Below, piece by piece: positions 12,205 to 26,600 of a stretch of 64,000 bases of DNA. Source of the stretch: Zelopaecilomyces penicillatus (taxonomy: Eukaryota > Ascomycota > Sordariomycetes > Hypocreales > Pseudodiploosporaceae); the NCBI GenBank assembly GCA_005765155.1, contig VCCP01000007.1:1-64000 (forward strand), written 5' to 3'. Each line of letters begins with the position of its first letter. Position 1 is the stretch's first letter. A program made the position numbers and the translations under genes. Below the pieces are notes generated by a model. That model ran no database searches, was not told the origin of the DNA, and was given only the letters and a program-made list of their open reading frames with translations.

Positions 12205-12519
12205 TATAATATTTAATAAGTTCTTAAAAGATAAATCTAATAAAAAAGGATTTATATTAATAAATAAATTAAAATATTTTAAATAATATAATCTATTATA
12301 TTAATAATAAATATATAATATTATAATTAAGGATTAAATATTATTATAATAGATAATAATAAATAATATAATAATATTGAATATATATTAATAATTAATT
12401 AAGATTAAATTAAAATAATAAAAATTAAAAGTATATATATATATATTATAAATTATAATTTAAATTATTATCTTTATTATTAAATTATATTTAATATTAT
12501 AAATTTATTTATTATATAC
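12205..12519 (-). repeat. Right LTR (5' LTR) of the gypsy relic
   Basis: Partner of 5203-5519; begins TATAATATTTAATAAGTTCTT. Followed by TTAAG, matching the five bases before the left LTR. Confidence 0.7.
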
Positions 12520-12524
12520 TTAAG

Positions 12525-12690
12525 CTTTTAAGCCTTAGTTTTAAATATAAAGATAAGGCAGGCCTAAATCAGGCCTTATTAATATAAGAAAAGAGATTCA
12601 AATAAAGATTTCTTTTTTTTTTAAGTTTATTAATATTATTCTTAATACCTATTTATAATAATTATAAGGCTAGCTTATTATATTTAATAA
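12525..12690 (+). repeat. Dispersed repeat D, copy 1
   Basis: About 165 bases that recur in the same direction at 50045-50210. Shared blocks include AATATAAAGATAAG, AAATAAAGATTTCTTT and TTTATAATAATTATAA. The segment at 12556-12585 still has AAGGCAGGCCTAAATCAGGC, unusually rich in G and C for this block. It begins directly after the right gypsy LTR. Origin unknown; it could be part of an older LTR. Confidence 0.6.
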
Positions 12691-14178
12691 ATTTCCTTTT
12701 TATACTTTTTTAAAAAAAAAGATATTTATTTAAAATAAAATAATAACTTTTATTATAAAACTAATAAAATTCTTAATTAATCTTAAAGAATATATTTTAT
12801 TAATTTTAAGAATATAAAAAAGCTATTCTTTATATAAAAATATAAATTATTAATTAAGATTATAAAATATTTAATTTAAAAAAAAAGATTAAGAAATTTA
12901 TTTACTTTAAATAGAAATCTTTCTTTTTATTTTAATTATTTAATAAGAATAAAAATATCTTTTTTTTATAATTAATAATAATTTATTATAAAATTATTAT
13001 TAATATAGATTTGATTAATAATTATAAAAATTAATAAAAGATTATTTAAAATAATATATTAATATTCTTTTAAAGATATATTTAAGAATTTTATTTAATT
13101 AATAATCTTAATTAAATATATAATTTAAATAAGCTTTTTAAATATATAATATTAGTTTTTTATAACCCTTATTATAAAGATATAATATAGATTAAATTAG
13201 AATATATTAAATAATAATTAAAAAAATCCTTTTTATATTTTATATATATTTTAAATAAAAGCTTTTAATAATAAGTAGATTAATTTAATCTAATTTAATA
13301 AATTTAATAAAACTTTATTAAATATTAAGCTATTATATATATAATATTTATTTAAAATAAAATATCTTTTATATAAATTATATTATAATTATATTTTATT
13401 ATTAATAGATTATTATAAAGCTTAAAATATTTAATTTAAAGTAAAAAATAAAATAAAAATAAAAATAATATCTTATTCTATATATAGTTATTCTTATTTA
13501 AATTAATAAGAATATTTTAATAATTAATATTAATATAATAATTATAATTTAATATTATATAAAAATAAAAAAGATTAAAAAAAGAATTATATTATTTTTA
13601 TTAAGGATAATTATTAAATTATAAAATAGATTTTAATTAAAATATTAAAAAAAAGAAAAAAAAGAGTTTATGTTTATTATAAAAACAAAGAATATATATA
13701 AGATTAATACTATTTTATATAATTATAATACTTTATTAATATTAATATAATTAATTCTAAGATAATATTTAATTTAAATTTAAAGAATAAGAGAAATAAT
13801 TTACTTTTAAATTAAATCTTATTTAAGAATAGATTAATTATATAATAGCTTTAAAGAAATATTAATATTAAATTATAATAAAAACGAAATAAGATATTAA
13901 AACTAGATTAAATAAATATTTAATTTTTATTTTTATTTTCTTAAGCTTTATTATATTTATTAATATATAAATTAATTTAAAATATAAATACTATAATATA
14001 ATTAATAAATAAATAGCTTAATAATTAAAATTAGATTTAATTTATCTTTTAAGATTATATATATTTAATATTATTATAGGATTAAGTAAGAATTATAAGA
14101 TATATTTTATAATTAAGATATAAATAAATATTAATAATTAGAATTTTATCTTAATTATATATATTTTAATAAAGGAAA

Positions 14179-14553
14179 AATAATATATATAATAATATAC
14201 TATACCTAAGACTAATTAAATAATTTAAGATAGCTATATATATTTAAATATAAATATAAGACTTAAAATAATTAAAAAAAGCTATAAAGCTATAATAAAT
14301 AAGAATAGATTTAAGGGATTAATTAATTATCTTATTCTTAATCTAGGAATTAATTAAAAAATATTTAATTAATTATTAGAAATTATCTAGGATTTTTAGG
14401 AAAATAAGAGAAAAGCTTTAGATTTAATAATAATACTTATAATCTAGGTATACCTTATTTACTTATATAAATTAACTATTTAATGCTATAATTAATATAG
14501 CTATCCTTTAATTATCTTTTATAAAAACAGATATATTTAATTTATTTATTAAA
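14179..14553 (+). repeat. Dispersed repeat C, copy 1
   Basis: About 370 bases that recur in direct orientation at 43915-44293. Shared blocks include GCTATAAAGCTATAATAAAT, GATTTAAGGGATTAATTAAT and TTTAATAATAATACTTATAA. The size and discrete edges suggest a solo LTR or an LTR of a larger, interrupted element. No coding relic seen in it. Confidence 0.65.
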
Positions 14554-17500
14554 ACTCTTTTAATAAATATTAAAGATATCCTTATTATTAATTATATTAA
14601 TATTTATAATTATATTAAGCTAATCTAATTATATAGATATTTTATTATTAAATTATTAAATAAATTATTTTCTTTATTTAATCTATTTATAATTAAATAT
14701 TCCTTTTATATTAAAACCTTTTAAATCCTTTAATATTCTTAAAATCTTTAATTTTAATATTATTTTAATTAAAGGTAATATTATAAGCTATATTTAAATT
14801 ATATAATATTCTAATCTATTAAGCTAAATTATATTATTAATAAATACTTTAAAAGATCCTTTAATTATATCTTTAATTTATTATAAAATCCTTTTTAGAA
14901 TTAATCTTATAAAATAAAATAAAATATAATTATTAAAATAATTAATAGAAGATATATATCCTTTAATAAAGAAAGTATTGTTAAGATATTTAATAATCTT
15001 AATAATTATTATTTATTTTATAATATTTAATTATTATAAAGATAGCTTTTTAATATATTTAATTATAAACTCCTTTTTATATTTAATTAATTAAATAAAA
15101 GAGATATAATATAAAGAAGTATTAGGCTATATTTTATATTTTTATATTTTTTTCTTTTTTAATAGATTTCTTTTTTTTTATTAAAAAAGTATTATCTTTT
15201 ATTAAATAATTAATAATTATTTAATTAAGTATTATTTATAAGAATTAAAGCTTATTAATCTTTAATAAATATTATATTCTTATTATCTAAAAAACCTTAT
15301 TATATAATATCTTTATTAATATTATATATTAGCTATTCTTTAAATATAAATTATTTTTTAAGCTTTTTAAATAGTTTTAATAAGCTAGATTTATTAATAT
15401 ATACTGGTTTTATATAAATAAAAATATCTAATTTTATAGTATTTCCTATAATAAAAGAAATAAATAAATTAAAAACCCTTAAAATAGATTTAATTAATTA
15501 AGATTTAAAGATTCTCTTTTTAAAAGCCTTTTATTTAAATATAATTATTAAATAATTAATAATAGATTTTAAATAATAATTTTAATATTCTATAAAAGAT
15601 ATTATTTTAATTTTATTAATAGATTTAAACTTTAATATAATAATCTTAATAATTAAATTAATAAATATATTAAAAATTAAATATAAAGTATTTTTATATT
15701 TAAATTTATTTATTAATCTTTAAATAATAACTTTAATAAATAATAATAGTTTTTATAATTTATTTATTTAAATAAAAGATAATACTTTAATTCTTTTAAA
15801 TAATAGGATTAATTAATTAAATCCTAATATAAAAAAAACTTTAATATTCTTAAATATTATAAATATAATATAATTATTAATAAAAAAAAGTATAATAGCT
15901 TTTAAATAAATAAAATATAAAGCTTTATTAATAAATTAATTATAAATTAATTAATTATTAAGATTTTACAAAATATTTTAATAAAAACTCTTATAATATT
16001 TTAAAATTCTTAATTTATTAATAATAAGATATATTAAGATATTATATATCCTATTGATAAAAATCTTTATATTATAAATTAATATATTAAAAAGATATTA
16101 ATCTTTTAATAATAAAATAAATAAGATATTAAAGAATATATTAAATATATTATTTTAGGATTATATAATCTTTTTAAATCTTTATTAATTTAATAATAAT
16201 AAAATTAATATTCCATCTTTTAATTATAAAATAAATCTAGAATAATAATTAATATTTATATTTTTAATTATAAATTTATTTTATATTTAAAATTATAAAA
16301 AATAAGAAATTAAATAAAAGATTTAATTTATAAAATATTTATCTTTAGAAATAAAATAAAAACTTAATATAATTTTTTTAATTAATAATAAATAAATTAA
16401 AGATATAAAATATTTTTTAAACTAATCTTAAATAAAGAATCCTTATTATATTCTTATAATTAATAAATCTAATAAAAAAGTATTTTTTATATATATCTTT
16501 ATAAAAGTTTATTAAGCTATTAAAATAATTATAAATATTAAAAATTAATTAAATATTAAATCTATATTTATATAATAAATTAAATAGATTTTTATATATC
16601 TAGAATTATTCTTTATTTTTAAATATATATATAATATTAGGATTTATAAAGATGTTGTTAATAATATCTTTTAATATAATTTAAAAAAAAATATAAACTT
16701 AATAATTTAATCTTTTATTTTTAATATATATAATAATTAATAAAGCTTAATTAAAGAATTATTTTAAGCTTAATCTTATAATTTGTTTAAAAAAGAATAA
16801 ATTATAAATATAAATATAGCTATCTTTACTATTATTATCTTATAATTAAAGTTTTAAGAAAAAGATAATAATAAAATAAACTAATCCTTTTAAAAGATTA
16901 TAAAACTAGATTATACTTAAAATCCTATATTTTAAATAAGCTTATTATTTTTAATCCTATAATTATAGAATAATCTATTTTTTTATAAATTATATATAAT
17001 TAATTATAATAAGAAGATATAAGGATTTATTATCTATTTAAAAAAAGGATATTATAATCTTTAAATTTCTTTATTATTTTAATATCTTTTTTTTATATAA
17101 TAAATAAAAAAGGATATAATTAAATAATAATAAAGATTAAAAGAGATAATATATAAGAGTATTTATATTAAAGAATAATAAATAAAGAAAAAAAAAGATA
17201 TATATATAATATAAAAGAAGATTTTAAATAGAAATATAAAAGTTTATTTTAAGCTTCTTTTTATAAATATATATAATTATTTAATTAAAATTATCTTTTA
17301 TTAAAGATAATTATTCTTTAAATATAGCTTTATATTATATTAATAATAATTTATAATTAATAAATAATATATATTTTCTATTTATAACTTATTTAATATA
17401 ACTATTCTTTATTAAATTTTATATTTATTCTTTATCTTTTTTTAAAAATCTTTTTTTTTCTTTAGAAAAGACTTTTAATAGCTTTTCTTTTAATATTAAT

Positions 17501-19390
17501 ATAGATATTATTCAATTATAGATATTAATTATAATAATAATTATTTATAACTTTTAAATATTTCTTTTTTTATAAATATAATTATTCTTTAAAATATTAT
17601 AATATATAAAATAGCTTTAATCTAAAATAATTATATTAAATTCTTTAATATTATTAAACTATTCTTATTTATAAAAATAATAATAGATAATTAGATTTAT
17701 TTTAATTTAATATTATTTAATTCTTATAAGCTTATATTTTTAATATATTAGATTTAATTGATTTTTAAAGTATGGATTCTAGAAAAAGTAAATATACATT
17801 AAATAAATTATTTAATCTATTATAAAATAAGCTTTACTTTTAAATCCTTAAAGGATATTCTTAATATCCTTAAAAATCTAATAAAAAATAAACCTTTTAA
17901 AGCTTATTTTTAGGAATTAAATATAAAAGGTATTTATAAATAACATATATTTAATTATATTATATAGAATTAATTATATTATTTTATATTTAGTTTTATT
18001 AAAATAGATTATATTTATAAGTATTTCTTTAATATTTTAATAAAGTATTTTAATAGTATTTATATTATATTTATTAATTATTTTAGAATTATTAATCTAA
18101 TCTTATATTCTTAATATATATAATTATTTTTAATTATTATTATAATTCTTAAAAAATACATTATTTAATTATATTATTTATATATATTAATTCTTAAAAT
18201 ATATAATAGATATTATTTAAATTATAAATAAAATAATTATAAAGATTAGAATTAAAAAGGATTTTATAATTATTAATTTAAATTAAAGAATTAAAAGAAA
18301 TAAATAATATTCTTAAAAAAGGATTAAATTAAGGATATTATTAAGCCTATAATTCTTAATTTCTTAAATATTTCTATTATTTTATAATTTTAAAGATATT
18401 AATTAAATTTATTAAAAAAAGGATATATAATTAAAGAGGATATAAAAAAAAAAAAGAATCTTAATAGAATTTAATTAATATTATAGGATTAAATAGTATT
18501 AAATATTTTAAAAGATTAAATATAAATTAATATAATTAATTTAATAAATAATTTTTTTAAAAAAGGGATAATAATATATTATATAATAATTTTAAAAAAA
18601 GAATTATATATATATATATTAATTTAAAAAAGTATTAATAAATAATATTATTTAATAATTAAAATATTATATAATAAGATTTAAAGAAAAAGATATATAA
18701 TTTAAATAGATATAATAAAATATATATATATTTATAATATAAATAAAAAGTAATATTATTAAATAAAAATAATTTTTAATCGCTTTTTTTTTAATAAAGA
18801 TTTTAATTATTTTGAAATATTTAAAGAAAGTTTTTAAATATATTAATATGGGTTTTCTTTTATCTTTATATAAATAAGTTATTATATAGATTTATATTTA
18901 TAGGTATAGATAGAAATAATTTATATATATTATTAAAATATAATAAAAGAAAATAATAATAAATAATTATTTAATTATAGGATTTAAAATCTAATTATTA
19001 TTTTATATTAATCTTTAAGATATTAATTATTATTATAAATAATTTAATTATAATTTAGTTTATATATATATAAGGGATCTATATACTTAAAAAGAAATAT
19101 TTATTATTATCTTTATTAAAAATACTTTTAATACCCTTTTATTAAGGATTTCTTTATATAAAAAAGATTTTTAAAAAAAGAAATAATATTAGGTTTAATA
19201 ATATATATAAATTATATAAGTTTAATATAATTCCTTTTAAATTAATATTAAAATTAATATAATAATTTTAAATTAAGATTATTTAATTATTTATAAAATA
19301 AGAAAATAAAGATTATATAAAGGTTTATTATTATTATTATTATTATCTTTATTAAAGTTATATAATATTATTTAATTAAATAGAGAGCTA

Positions 19391-19831
19391 TTTATATAAA
19401 GAAATAATAATATATTAAAAAGTATTTAAATTAATAGAAAAAGAAATTAAAAATATATATAAGAAAGATTTTTATTAATCTCTTAAAAAGCTTTTTAAAG
19501 TATAAGAGAAAGATTATTAAGAAAATATATTAATTAAAAATATTTTATATTTATATAAGGCTAGTATTATTTAAAAAACTTATAGCTATACTAAAACTAT
19601 TTTATATTAAACCTAGATTTATTAAAAATATATTAATAAATCAGATATAATCCTATTTTTAAAAAGAAATACTTTATAAAAAGAAAAGATAATAGATTCT
19701 AAATAATAGCTTTAACTAGTATATATATATAAATATAATCTTTTTCATTTAATAGTATTTTTAATAGTAATTTTATTATTTATAGGTTTAGGCTTTTATA
19801 TTATTAGGTATATTAGATTTAGATAATAAAA
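19391..19831 (+). repeat. Dispersed 441-bp repeat B, copy 1
   Basis: One of three direct copies (also 32611-33046 and 62127-62567), 436-441 bases each, collinear end to end. Shared blocks include TTATATTTATATAAGGCTAG, CTATTTTATATTAAAC and a TATA-like TATATATATATAAATATA. Sequences on either side differ between copies, so the unit is discrete. Could be a solo LTR or a short non-autonomous element; no protein recognised. Confidence 0.75.
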
Positions 19832-22800
19832 CCCTCCTTAAAATAAATTAAAAGGCACTCTTATTAATATAAGCTATTTAATAAATAAAAACTCTAAAAG
19901 AAATAAAATATATATATATAAGAAATACTTTTAATTATTATTTTCTATTCTTTTTACATATTATTTAACCTTTTATTATATTTTCTATATTTAATAATAT
20001 CTTTTTATTATTTAAGGATATATCTTTATTATTTTAAATAAAATCTTAATTTCTTTATTTAGTATTTTTTTCTTCTTATAATTATAAGATAATAAAATAA
20101 TTTATATTATTATATTAATCTAGAATAATATTTATATATATTTTAAATCTAGGATTAATATAATTATATATATATAATACTTAAAATACTTTATATTATT
20201 CTTATAATTTAAATATTATTTTAATTACTTTATTAAATATATTATATAAAGACTTAATAAATTAATCTTAATTTATTTCTTTAATAATCTTATTAATTAA
20301 ATATATTAATTATATTAAATAAAAGCTTTTATTTATAATAATATTCTTATAGTTTTTAATTAATTATTTAAGGTTAAGTAATATTAAAATAACTATCTTT
20401 AAAAGGAATACTTAAGGTTTAAATAATATTAATTCTTTTTTAAAGATAAAAGATATCTTATACTAGAAGATCTTTTTTATAATTATAATAGAATAATTTC
20501 TAGCTTTATTTTAATTATCTTTAATATCTTTATATTTTATAATAATTTAATTAGTTTAAATAGATAAATAATCTTATTTAGAATTATATTTTAATTCTTT
20601 AATATTAATAAAAGACTTTAATTTATACTTAAATAATAATATCCTTATATCTTTTATAATTAAATACTTAAATATAACTTTTAAGATAGATTTATTAATA
20701 TTAGCTTTATTAATACCTTTATTAATATCTTCTTTTTTAATAGAATTAGATTCTTTAGAATTATACTTTTTAATAGGATTATTATAATTTATCTTAATAT
20801 TTATATCTTTAATAGATTTAAATATAGGATTCTTTATATTATTAAAGTCTAGCTTATCCTTAGATATAAAATTAATCTATTATAATAATTAAAATACTTT
20901 AATTAAAGAAATCTTTTTAATATTAATCTTTTTAAAAGAAATTATTTATTAAAGATATTTTATTTTAATAAATAAATCTTTATTAAGGGTTTTTTATAAA
21001 TACTTTTTATTTTAAAAGAGTTTTTAAATAATAAAATCTATTAAAGGTTAAGATTTAATTAAATAAGATTTAAATATTTCTAGATAAATAAAAATCCTTA
21101 AAAAACCTTATTATATATTTAATTCTTTATTAATTAAAATCTAAATTATATATAACTTTAAAATAGCTTTATAAATAAATATGTTTAAGATTAAATAATT
21201 AAACTTAAAAAAGATTTTAATAAATTCTTAAATTATAATAATTAAGATTTTAATATTAGGTATAATATAAGACTAAATATCATTTCCTTTAAATATTAAA
21301 TTAATAAATAATAAAGATATAATTAAAATTAAAATAATTTTAAAAAGTATAAACCTTTTTTATAATAAAAAATCTTAATAAATATTATATAATTAAAGGA
21401 TTTTTATTAATTATAAAAGGTTATTTTTTTAATATTATAATTTATAAATAATCTTTAATTATTAATTAAAATAAAAGTATAGAATTATATTTTAAGGCTA
21501 ATAATACTTTCTATTTTTATCTTTATTAATAATAGCTTTTTTAATATAAAAAAGATTTATTAATTAAGATTATTTTAAATAATAAATTTAAAATAATAAA
21601 ATAATATAATAAGCTTATCTTTATAATTAAGATTAATTATTAAATTTAGAATATATAAATTATAAAATCTAAAAGAATAATATTTTAAATAAATAAAAGT
21701 ATTATTAATAATAATATTAATTAAATTAATTAATTTTTTATTATTTAATAATATAAACTCTTTAATAATTATAATTTTATTAATTATAAGATTAATTAAT
21801 TTATATAATATAAGTTAATATTAATATAAATTAAGATATTTATACTCTTAAAGGTATTATTATTTAATATATAGAATAATAGTTTAAATAAATTTATTAA
21901 TAAAATTTTATTCTATTAGTATTTATTTTTAAAGATATATAATTTAAAAAGAGCATTTTTAATAAAAGATTTAATATATATTATAAAGATATAAGATTAC
22001 TTTATAATAATTCTATATATATTTAATATTATATATAATAATTCTTAAAATAATTAATAAGCTATAATTTAAGGCTAGCTAATAGATATATTAGGTTCTT
22101 AGAAATATTATTATATCTTTTAAATAGTCTAGTTAAGATATACTTAAATATAAATATATAAATAATTTAAGAATATCTTTAAATAATTATTTATTAATAA
22201 ATTTATTATAATTAATTATTATAATATTTATTTAAATTAATAAATAATTAAATATATTAAGAATATATTTAGATTAGCTAGATTTTATAAATATTTTTAA
22301 ATAATTATTTAAATATTTTTTATTTAATCTTTATTATTTTTAAAAATATATTATAAAATATTACTTTAAATAAGATTAGAAAAAGGATTTAAATCTTATT
22401 AATTAATTCCTAAAAGAAATAAAATAGATCTTTTAATTAAGTTTTAATAAGCTTTTTTAAGTATTTATTTAATATCTTTATTTAATAATAAGGATATATA
22501 ATAATATAAATAAAGGCTTAGGAATAATATATAATTATATAAAAGAGGCTTTATATAAATAAAAAAGATAAAGATTTTTATAAAAAAAGAAAAAGAAAAA
22601 AGAGAGATAAAAGAAAAAGAGAAAATAAATAAAATAAAAGAAAGTAATAATCTAAGCTTTAATAATAATTATAAAGGTATTTAAATAAAACTTTTATTTA
22701 TATTTATCTTTAATATATAAGATTATCTTTTAAAATTATATTTTTTAAATCTTTATCTTATATTAAATAATAATAAATAATTATAAAACTTTTATAATTT

Positions 22801-23254
22801 AATATATTTATTTTCTTTTAAATCCTTTTTAAAATCTTTTATTTTTTTAAATAAGTTTTTCTTTTTTTTATTATATTTCTTAAATTATTCTTTATTAATA
22901 TCTCTTTTAAATTATTCTTTTTTAATAATCTTTTTTAATAAATATTATTAATTTCTTTTATTTAATATTTTAATAATAATACCTTATTCTAATCTTATTA
23001 TTTTAATAATATAGTTTTTTTAAAAAGATTATTATATTTAAATTAATAATCTTTAATACCTTTATAATTAAATTTAAAAGATTATTAATTTAGATAATAT
23101 AGTAAATATTATATCTTTCTTTATAAGTTTTTTTAATAAAAAGAATAATAGATATTTCTTATATTAAATATTTATTAATTTAAATCTATAATAATAATTT
23201 AGGTTTTAAATAATAAATAATAATATAATTAATTATTATTAAATCCTTATATAT

Positions 23255-23660
23255 ATTTATTACAATTTTGCAATATAGGCTATAGCTAAAGCTAGTAGTG
23301 ATAGCAATGGAAGAAAGGCATAATAGTTATCCAGGTAAAAGTCTATAGAAAAGAAGAAAGAAGTGATTATATTGCCGATGTAGAAAAAGAAGAAGGATAT
23401 AACTAAAAATCCTTCTATCTTTTATATCTATCTAATTCTAAGATAATTTAAAATTATTTAAGATATTCTAAATAACTATTTGGAATTATTAGGTATTCCA
23501 AATACTAAAACAGAAAGTAAGCACTAGTCTATCCCTTTATAGGTTAAGCTATAAGGGCTGTGTAAGCTTAGCTTACTGGGCTGTGCAGGTCTAGCTGCTA
23601 GGCTGTAGCAGGTTAAGCTGCTAGACTATAGCAGGTCAGGCTGCTATATATAGAAAAACC
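23255..23660. other. RIP-spared island within the AT-rich block
   Basis: About 400 bases with far more G and C than the surroundings and with normal CA/TG, for example GCAATGGAAGAAAGGCA and TTGCCGATGTAG. No open frame of note. It includes a 9-bp hairpin (ATTTGGAAT/ATTCCAAAT, 23478-23503) and, at its right end, the 23-bp tandem array. It resembles a young or single-copy insertion, perhaps an LTR fragment that arrived after the last RIP cycle. Identity unknown. Confidence 0.65.
23532..23646 (+). repeat. 23-bp tandem repeat, four copies plus a degenerate one
   Basis: Units at 23555, 23578, 23601 and 23624, each exactly 23 bases. The units follow a GG-CTGT-GCAGGT-AGCTGCTA pattern, for example GGCTGTAGCAGGTTAAGCTG at the start of the third. 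A more diverged unit lies at 23532-23554 and shares AGGTTAAGCT. The copies differ from one another mostly by C/T and A/G. Confidence 0.85.
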
Positions 23661-26600
23661 CACTTATTTTAACAATATTAAAATTAAAGTATTTATTAAA
23701 AGAGTAAAGCATTTTAATCCTATTCTATTAAAATCCTTTAAAGTATTTTATTTAAATAATTATAATAATTTCTTAGATTTTATCTAGATTTAATTATTTA
23801 ATATTAAATATAAGAAATACTTTTATAAAAATCTTAATATAAGAGCTTAATAATTTATTTTAATTAATATAATAATTTTAAGAAATTATATTTATAAAGA
23901 TTATTAGTTATAATAGATATTTTTTAAAGATATTATCTTTATATTAGATTTAAATTAGTTTTTGTATAGCTTTATATAGATAATAAACCCTTTTTTTTTA
24001 TAATTATTATAAAAGAATCTAGAAAATAACTTTAATAAACTATTATAAATATATTATATTTCCTTTTTATAATTATATATCTTTAAAAAGAATTTTATAT
24101 TAATACTATATAAATTATATTATTTAAAATTATAAATATATTTAAAAAGAATTTCTTAAATATATAAATATAATTAAATTTAAAGATAGAATTTATATAA
24201 ATCTTATCTTAATAAGCTTAAAAGATATTAAAAGAAATACTATAAAAAAGATTTCTAATTATTTATATAATAAGATTATTCTTAAAGTAATAAAGTATTA
24301 TATTATTAAAAAAGGAAATTAATATAGATATATTCTTAAAATATATAAAAGCTATAAATATATTTTAGGGTTTATATTTTTTAAAGTTATTAATTTCTTT
24401 TAAAATACCGTTTTATAATAATAATTTTAATTAAAAATATTATTAATAAAATTAATTATAGCTAGTATATATAATAAAATAAAAGATAGATTTAAAAAAA
24501 GTATTTCTATAATAATTTTAATAATAAATTTTAAAGAAAAAAAATAAAAAGAAAAATATAAATAAATATTAATTAAATAAATAAATAAATATAATTAAAA
24601 AGAATAATATTAATCTCTTTAATAAGATTTTAATATTAATATATATATTTTAATCCTAGGAATATTTTAATAAAAAAAGAGATTTATAATAAGGTTTTAA
24701 TATAATTTTATTTTCTTTTATAAAATCTTTATTTTTATTATTTAATAAATCCTTTTTATAAAGATCTTTATCTTTAGATTTAAAAATAAGATTATTAAAT
24801 TAGTTTTAAATAGATTATCTTAAATAGCTTTTAAAAGTTTATATAATTATAAGATTATAAGCCTTAATTAAAAAAAAGCTTAAAAATAGTTTAATAGTTT
24901 TTATTATACTAATTATTATCTTTTTATATTCTTAAACTATAAATATCTTTTTAATTAATTTCTTTAGATTTTATAAGAATTAAATATTTAAAGATAATTC
25001 TTATTATTTATTTAAATTAAAAATAATCTTTTTTAAATAATTATTTATAATAATTTTATTTAATAAGATCTTATTTATAGTTTAGATTTTATAAGCTTTA
25101 ATTACTAATACTTTAATTATAATAATATATAGACTAGATTAATATATTTTTAATTTAATAATTATAGATATATTAATCTTTTATTTTATATTATAAAAAA
25201 GGATTAAATCTTTTATTTTAATAAAAAGCTTTTATAAAGAGAATATATTATTTTTATTAATCCTTATATTAAAGGTTTTATAAAATATTATAACTCTCTT
25301 TTTTATAGTTTTTATATTTAAAGCTGTTTTGAATAGGATATAAATTTAAACTTTAAATAAATCTATATTAAAGATAATTTTATTCTAGTTTAAAAGTTAT
25401 TAAATAAAAAACTCTATCTTTAAAAAGAAAATAGATTTCTAATTATAAATTAAATAAAATAATAATTTATTATAAAAAGATTTAATTATAATTCTTTTAA
25501 TTAAGAGAGCTTAATCTAATTATTTTATTTAATCTTTATATTCTATTATAAGCTATATTATTATATTTATAAAGCTTTAATAATTAACTTTAATTATAAA
25601 ATTTATTTTTAAATTATATATTAATACTAGAATTATTTATATTTTAAGATTAATTAATATATTATTAAATTCTTCTTTAAATTCTTGATCTTTATTTATT
25701 ATAATATAAATTATTAAGCTAAAATATATAATAATCTTTAAAATAAACCTTTATATTATCTTAATATTATATTTAATTACTAGATTAACTTTTATTTATT
25801 AAATTGAATTATAATAAGCTTTTAAAAGATATTTTAATCCCTTATAAAATAATATATATTAAATATTAAAATAAATTTCTATTATAAACTAATTAAATAA
25901 AATAGCAATAGTTTCTTTTTTATATTTTTAAGAGATATATTTTTAATAGATTATATATAAAGCTAAATAGATTATAATATTATTCTATATTATTTTCTAT
26001 TAATAATAATCTTTTAAAAAGTTATAAATAACTTTTTTTTCTTTATAAATAATTATAAGATATATTTATTATATTAGCTTCTTTTATTCTTTTAAATTAT
26101 TTATTATTAATATTAAGCTTTTTATAAATTTAATTAATTATAATTAAAGCTTTTAATCCTTAATAAAGAATTTCCTAATCTATATATAAAAGTAATACAA
26201 ATATTTTCTTTTTATCTTAAATAGCTTAGAATATATCTTTAAAAAATTAATAATCTATTTTAACTCTTTAAAATAGTTTTTTTAAATTAATTAATAATAA
26301 TAGTATTAAGATATATATTAATAAAGGCTTTAATATCTTTTTTTATTTTTATATTAAACTTATTAAAAGGCTTTTCTCTTTTTTAAGATAAATTATTTAT
26401 AATATTATTATTCTTTTTTAATATATATTTAATAATAAAGTTAAAAAGCTAGATATAATTAATCTATCTAATAATTATAATATTAGAAATATTAATTATA
26501 GCTTTATTTAATTAATAAATTATAATTTAAATATTTATTTTTAATATAAATTCTTATTTATAAATATTAGAATAAAGCCTTTAAAATATATAAGGTATCT

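Larger units (their letters stand above)
5203..12519 (-). mobile_element. RIP-inactivated Ty3/gypsy LTR retrotransposon, near full length
   Basis: Two direct repeats of about 315 bp (5203-5519 and 12205-12519) enclose 7.3 kb, a usual size for Ty3/gypsy elements. Between them, on the minus strand, an RT relic is readable: IIYLNNILIFF at 8613-8587 (family YLDDILIFS), then KFLGFINYYQ near 8376-8340 (family FLGF.NFYRRF). The order implies 5' LTR at the right and 3' LTR at the left, with gag in 12.2-10 kb and integrase below 8 kb, though I did not read those. A TTAAG stretch stands outside each LTR (5198-5202 and 12520-12524) and may be the target-site duplication. Stop codons interrupt all frames; it cannot be autonomous. 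Confidence 0.75.

Noticed and set aside
19391..19831. Possible membrane-protein reading of repeat B
   Set aside because: One frame gives a hydrophobic Ile/Leu/Phe run near its end, but A/T-only DNA does this by chance, and the frame has stops in all three copies.
23255..23660. tRNA or small structured RNA gene in the GC-richer island
   Set aside because: No cloverleaf, no A/B box pair that I can see; only a 9-bp hairpin and the tandem repeat.
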